DNA of 64,000 nucleotides, taken from NCBI RefSeq assembly GCF_000708265.2, contig NZ_JCKI01000008.1, positions 434,001 through 498,000 of the forward strand, in the 5' to 3' direction. This document shows, one piece after another, positions 60,469 to 64,000 of the stretch (position 1 is its first letter; the number at the start of each line of letters is the position of its first letter). The stretch is from Pedobacter sp. R20-19. Its GTDB lineage: Bacteria > Bacteroidota > Bacteroidia > Sphingobacteriales > Sphingobacteriaceae. The translations under genes and the position numbers were made by a program. The notes beneath the pieces are model-generated. The model was not told where the DNA came from and did not search any database. It saw nothing but the letters and a program-made list of their open reading frames with translations.

Positions 60469-62259
60469 ATGAAACATCTGCGCAGGTTAAATAAGTATTT
60501 TCTAAAATATAAATGGTGGATTATCCCCGGAAGTATTTTCGTAGTCATATCTAATATTTTTGGCGTTGTTCCTGCTCAGGTAATTGGCTATGCGGTAGAT
60601 TTAATTACTGAAAATATACAAATCTACAACCTCTTTAATGGTTTTGATCGGCAAGAAATCGTTTATAGCATATTTAGCAGCAACCTTCTTTACTTTGGAA
60701 TTTTAGTGATCATACTTTATGTTTTGAGGGGATTATTCCTGTTTTTCATGCGTCAAACCATCATTCTTATGTCCAGACATATTGAATTCGACATGAAGAA
60801 CGATATCTACCAACATTATCAGGAATTAAGTTTAGGTTTTTACAGGAGAAACAATACCGGCGACCTGATGAATAGGGCTACGGAAGACGTGAATCGGGTG
60901 AGAATGTATGTTGGTCCGGCCATTATGTATACCATTAATACCTTTGTTTTATCCGTGTTGATTGTATGGTCAATGTTTGATGTAAACTCCAGACTAGCCA
61001 TTTATTGCCTTTTGCCCCTCCCCTTCCTGGTGGTGATTATCTATTATGTAAACACATTGATTTTTAAAAAAAGTGGTAAAATCCAGGAAAGGCTTTCTGC
61101 CCTATCTAGTTTTGTACAGGAGCGTTTTTCAGGCATCAGGATTATTAAATCATATGTGAGGGAAGATTATACCAGAAACATGTTTGAAATTCAAAGTAAT
61201 GATTACAAGAAAGATTCGATGAGTCTGGTAAAGGTTTCTGCCCTGTTTTACCCAACAATGATGCTCTTGATTGGGCTTAGTACCATTCTTACCATTTACA
61301 TTGGTGGCATTCAGGTAATGAATGGCAGCATCACCGCTGGTAACATTGCAGAATTTATCATCTATATTAATCAGCTTACGTTTCCAGTTACTATGCTGGG
61401 CTGGGTAACTTCATTAATCCAAAGGGCGGCGGCCTCACAAAAAAGAATAAATGAATTTTTAGATATTCCATCCGATATCCAATCTACAGAACTTAATGAT
61501 AGGGAAATCAATGGACACTTAACATTCGAAAATGTAAGTTTTACCTATCCGGATACAGGCATTGAAGCGTTGAAAAATTTAAATTTTGAAATTAAAGCTG
61601 GAGAATTTGTAGCCATAATTGGCAAAACCGGTTCAGGAAAATCTACTTTAGCCAACTTAATGATGCGCATGTATGATGTTCAGGGTGGATCTATTTCAGT
61701 TGATGGAAATGATTTAAAATCTCTAAATCTAAAAAACTACCGCAGCCAGATTGGCTTCGTACCACAAGAAGTTTTCTTATTTTCTGATACGATACGAAAT
61801 AATATTGCCTTTGGTTTAGATCAGGTTACGGACGATGAAATTTATGATGCCGCTAAAAATGCCTCCGTATATCACAACATTATTGATTTTGATGAAAAAT
61901 TTGAAACGATGCTTGGTGAACGTGGAATAACATTGTCTGGCGGGCAAAAACAACGTGTTTCTATTGCCAGAGCTTTAATCAAATCGCCAAAAATTTTAAT
62001 ATTTGATGATTGTCTTTCTGCCGTAGATACCAAAACAGAAGAAGAAATTTTAAATAATCTGGGTAAAATGATGAATGGCAAAACCAGTATTTTAATCGCA
62101 CATCGAATTTCTACAATTAAAAATGCAGATAAGATTCTGGTACTTGATAATGGAGAAATCATAGAGCAAGGCACACACAGCGAATTACTTAGCTTAAATG
62201 GGAGTTATACAGAACTTTATAATAATCAACTTTTAGAAGAAGAATCACGAAGTATTTAA
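60469..62259 (+). CDS. ABC exporter, fused membrane and ATPase domains
   Basis: 596 residues: six membrane helices (about 15-320) and one nucleotide-binding domain, so it must dimerise. ATPase motifs: Walker A GKTGSGKST (385-393), Q-loop FVPQE (430-434), signature LSGGQ (489-493), Walker B ILIFDD (509-514), H-loop H545. The residue after the Walker B aspartate is D514 where exporters normally have the catalytic glutamate. The family resembles lipid or multidrug exporters of the MsbA/MdlB kind. Substrate unknown. Confidence 0.9.
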   Translation: MKHLRRLNKYFLKYKWWIIPGSIFVVISNIFGVVPAQVIGYAVDLITENIQIYNLFNGFDRQEIVYSIFSSNLLYFGILVIILYVLRGLFLFFMRQTIILMSRHIEFDMKNDIYQHYQELSLGFYRRNNTGDLMNRATEDVNRVRMYVGPAIMYTINTFVLSVLIVWSMFDVNSRLAIYCLLPLPFLVVIIYYVNTLIFKKSGKIQERLSALSSFVQERFSGIRIIKSYVREDYTRNMFEIQSNDYKKDSMSLVKVSALFYPTMMLLIGLSTILTIYIGGIQVMNGSITAGNIAEFIIYINQLTFPVTMLGWVTSLIQRAAASQKRINEFLDIPSDIQSTELNDREINGHLTFENVSFTYPDTGIEALKNLNFEIKAGEFVAIIGKTGSGKSTLANLMMRMYDVQGGSISVDGNDLKSLNLKNYRSQIGFVPQEVFLFSDTIRNNIAFGLDQVTDDEIYDAAKNASVYHNIIDFDEKFETMLGERGITLSGGQKQRVSIARALIKSPKILIFDDCLSAVDTKTEEEILNNLGKMMNGKTSILIAHRISTIKNADKILVLDNGEIIEQGTHSELLSLNGSYTELYNNQLLEEESRSI

Positions 62260-62326
62260 TTTTATTTTGAACTTTAAATATTTGCTTTATATTTACCGAA
62301 ACCAAAAACCAACATCAATACCAACC

Positions 62327-62650
62327 ATGGGAGAATTCGACAACAAGGAAAGAGAAGAAGTTTTTTCAAAGAAAGTAAGAGCAGGCAAGAGAACTTATTT
62401 CTTCGACGTGAAGGCTACTCGCTCAGGTGATTATTATTTAACAGTTACCGAGAGCAAGAAAAGATTAGAAGACGGTGTATTCGTTAAACATAAGATTTTC
62501 TTGTATAAAGAGGACTTTGAGAAATTTACAGAAGGCTTAAATGAAACTGTTGATTACATTAAATCTCATCAGGATGTGGTTGAAAAACGTTATGAATATT
62601 CTGAAAATGGAGAACATAGCACCAAAACATCTGACGATTTTTCGTTTTAA
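62327..62650 (+). CDS. DUF3276 (PUR-alpha-like) protein
   Basis: 107 residues from ATG 62327; an earlier in-frame start at 62267 would add 20 residues unlike the family. It begins MGEFDNKEREEVFSKKVRAG and has the PUR-like strands RTYFFDVKATRSGDYYLTVTE and HKIFLYKEDFEKF. PUR proteins bind single-stranded nucleic acid; Bacteroidota DUF3276 members are assumed to do so too. A strong terminator follows the stop. Confidence 0.9.
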   Translation: MGEFDNKEREEVFSKKVRAGKRTYFFDVKATRSGDYYLTVTESKKRLEDGVFVKHKIFLYKEDFEKFTEGLNETVDYIKSHQDVVEKRYEYSENGEHSTKTSDDFSF

Positions 62651-62664
62651 TTTAAATATATAAG

Positions 62665-62694
62665 AAAGCCTTTGCGAAAACAAAGGCTTTTTTT
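62665..62694 (+). terminator. Terminator after the DUF3276 gene
   Basis: Perfect 10-bp arms (62665-62674 and 62681-62690), six-base loop, T run. Works for the DUF5362 gene from the other side as well. Confidence 0.92.
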
Positions 62695-62735
62695 ATGCAT
62701 TAAATTTTCAGTAATCTAGAATTGATAAACAGTGT

Positions 62736-63197
62736 TTATGCTACAGCTAGTCCTGCTCCTACTAAAAATATTAATAAAAAGTAGCCAACAATTACAGTAA
62801 TTGTAATGATTCCCCAAAATTTAAACAACGATTTTACATTTTGCATTGCGGTGTTTAAACTTTCCTGATTTCCAAATAGCACGCCTTGTTTTCCATTGTT
62901 GGAGATTCTAAACAGTAACAAGCTTGGATAGAAATAAAACAGCCCTAAAATTAGATAAACAATGGTTATAGCGGTTGAACTTCCTTGCCCTAAAGTACCT
63001 AATTGTTTGGCCAGCATTGGATTGCTTGCAATCATTGATGGGATCGAAAACGAAATTAAAACCAGCAGTGCTGAAAACACAAATCCAACAATCGATAAAA
63101 ATTTCGCCCATTTGGTGATATCATAAAGGTAACTACGCATTTCTTCTGTTACCACTAATTTCACTTCCTGAGGTACACCCTCCTCTAAATCTTCCAT
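62736..63197 (-). CDS. DUF5362 membrane protein
   Basis: 153 residues with four hydrophobic helices: about 30-55 (LSIVGFVFSALLVLISFS), about 75-100 (AITIVYLILGLFYFYPSLLLF), and a C-terminal helix about 128-150, with an amphipathic NQESLNTAMQNVKSLFKFWG between. The N-terminus is acidic. I recognise the DUF5362 pattern; the function is unknown. Divergent from ychF. Confidence 0.75.
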   Translation of the reverse strand: MEDLEEGVPQEVKLVVTEEMRSYLYDITKWAKFLSIVGFVFSALLVLISFSIPSMIASNPMLAKQLGTLGQGSSTAITIVYLILGLFYFYPSLLLFRISNNGKQGVLFGNQESLNTAMQNVKSLFKFWGIITITVIVGYFLLIFLVGAGLAVA

Positions 63198-63281
63198 ATT
63201 AATAATTGTAATTTTGGATAAACTTAGATAAAATATCCATCTGCTACAAATAACCTGCTTTAATTAAAGAGTTTAAAAGCT

Positions 63282-63289
63282 TATCTTTG
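63282..63289 (+). promoter_or_regulatory. Bacteroidota -7 box (TATCTTTG) for ychF
   Basis: Exact match 95 bases before ATG 63385; transcription should start just before the 7-bp repeat array. Confidence 0.6.
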
Positions 63290-63300
63290 CCGCCTGAAAA

Positions 63301-63356
63301 AGGTGAAAGGTGAAAGGTGAAAGGTGAAAGGTGAAAGGTGAAAGGTGAAAGGTGAA
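63301..63356. repeat. Eight tandem copies of AGGTGAA in the ychF leader
   Basis: Eight exact copies of the 7-bp unit, flanked on the left by one degenerate copy (CCTGAAA). Lies between the promoter box and the start codon of ychF. Confidence 0.95.
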
Positions 63357-63384
63357 AGCGTAAATCGTAAATTAAAAAATATAA

Positions 63385-64000
63385 ATGGCATTACAATGTG
63401 GTATAGTTGGTCTACCAAACGTAGGTAAATCGACGCTTTTTAACTGTTTATCCAATGCAAAGGCGCAAGCTGCAAACTTCCCTTTTTGTACTATAGAACC
63501 CAATGTTGGTGTAATTACGGTACCGGATGACAGGCTAACCAAACTGGCCGAGCTGGTTAAACCTAACAAAGTACAGCCTAATACTATTGAAATTGTAGAT
63601 ATTGCAGGTTTAGTTAAGGGAGCATCGAAGGGTGAAGGTTTAGGTAACCAGTTTTTAGGAAATATACGGGCTACAAATGCGATCATTCATGTTTTACGTT
63701 GTTTTGATGATGGTAATGTGATCCATGTTGATGGTTCAGTTGATCCTATCCGTGATAAAGAAATTATTGATACAGAATTACAGCTAAAGGATTTGGATAC
63801 GGTTGACAAGCGCATCCAGAAGGTAGAAAAAATGGCTAAAACTGGTGGTGATAAGGATGCAAAACGCACTTATGAAATATTATCAGTTGTAAAAACACAC
63901 TTAGAAAATGGCAAATCTATCCGTACTGCTTCTTTAGCACAAGAAGATTTCGACTATATTGAAGACTTGGGCTTATTAACTCAAAAGCCAGTAATGTACG
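63385..64000 (+). CDS. ychF: Redox-regulated ATPase YchF, partial
   Basis: Obg-family P-loop protein that prefers ATP over GTP and associates with ribosomes. The start MALQCGIVGLPNVGKSTLFN carries the P-loop (8-17); IVDIAGLVKGASKGEGLGNQFL is the G3 region, with the helical insertion following (about 125-190). 205 residues are seen of about 365; the rest, including the TGS domain, lies beyond the right edge. The leader carries the 7-bp repeat array. Confidence 0.95.
   Translation, partial: MALQCGIVGLPNVGKSTLFNCLSNAKAQAANFPFCTIEPNVGVITVPDDRLTKLAELVKPNKVQPNTIEIVDIAGLVKGASKGEGLGNQFLGNIRATNAIIHVLRCFDDGNVIHVDGSVDPIRDKEIIDTELQLKDLDTVDKRIQKVEKMAKTGGDKDAKRTYEILSVVKTHLENGKSIRTASLAQEDFDYIEDLGLLTQKPVMY

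Overview
The window looks like a chromosomal segment from a Bacteroidota organism, most likely a member of the Sphingobacteriaceae such as Pedobacter (lineage inferred, not tested). Support comes from the low GC content, repeated TAnnTTTG promoter boxes of the Bacteroidota sigma factor, a type IX secretion C-terminal domain on the SGNH hydrolase (8832-9806), a fused SecDF, a long NusB, and small families typical of the phylum (DUF3276, DUF5362, DUF5522). Most of the window is ordinary housekeeping sequence. No tRNA, rRNA, CRISPR array, complete insertion sequence or prophage was seen.

Layout. 1-10.2 kb: a partial DUF255 thioredoxin-like gene, a decayed DUF1016 nuclease fragment, a dipeptide epimerase, a GH25 muramidase, a PRMT-like methyltransferase divergent from an MFS exporter, a secreted GH43 enzyme, an M20 dipeptidase, an SGNH hydrolase and DUF493. 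10.2-23 kb: a UvrD/PcrA helicase behind degenerate repeats, SMC, an M28 lipoprotein peptidase, RsmG, a GT2 enzyme, and the tight run tgt-LptF/G-EamA. 23-24.3 kb: an AT-rich stretch with no convincing gene. 24.3-31.5 kb: a metallopeptidase/beta-propeller/beta-barrel protein with a LapA-like partner, a degenerate receiver-like protein, pirin, MetZ, OsmC and IspE, with short repeats between the last three. 31.6-44.6 kb: thyA, a YafQ-type toxin-antitoxin pair, folA, secDF, an NDH-2 dehydrogenase, HMG-CoA lyase, GNAT, a low-affinity iron permease family protein, class II aldolase, accD and an M28 peptidase. 44.7-51.2 kb: cydAB, a metallo-beta-lactamase-fold gene broken by one stop codon, a cysteine desulfurase and a phosphoglucosamine/phosphomannomutase. 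51.6-64 kb: a methyltransferase-PAP2-ZIP run, Uma2, DUF5522, an MBL-fold exonuclease-like protein, the leftward series LeuDH, nusB, DUF1573, yajC, ybbR, coaE, an ABC exporter, DUF3276, DUF5362 and the start of ychF.

How the genes work together. thyA and folA are the coupled dTMP/folate pair, here separated by a toxin-antitoxin module with its own promoter. secDF and yajC serve Sec export. cydAB and NDH-2 belong to the respiratory chain. The epimerase and the GH25 enzyme suit peptidoglycan turnover.

The most notable observations are: a Tgt that lacks the three zinc-binding cysteines; a bacterial protein with a PRMT-like double-E loop; an HExxH peptidase joined to a propeller and an outer-membrane barrel; promoter boxes directly abutting three start codons (candidate leaderless mRNAs); 7-bp tandem repeats in the predicted leaders of ispE and ychF; a single nonsense codon in a Tat-type MBL gene that also sits just behind a terminator; and several families of intergenic palindromes. 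I did not find a clearly new multi-gene system.
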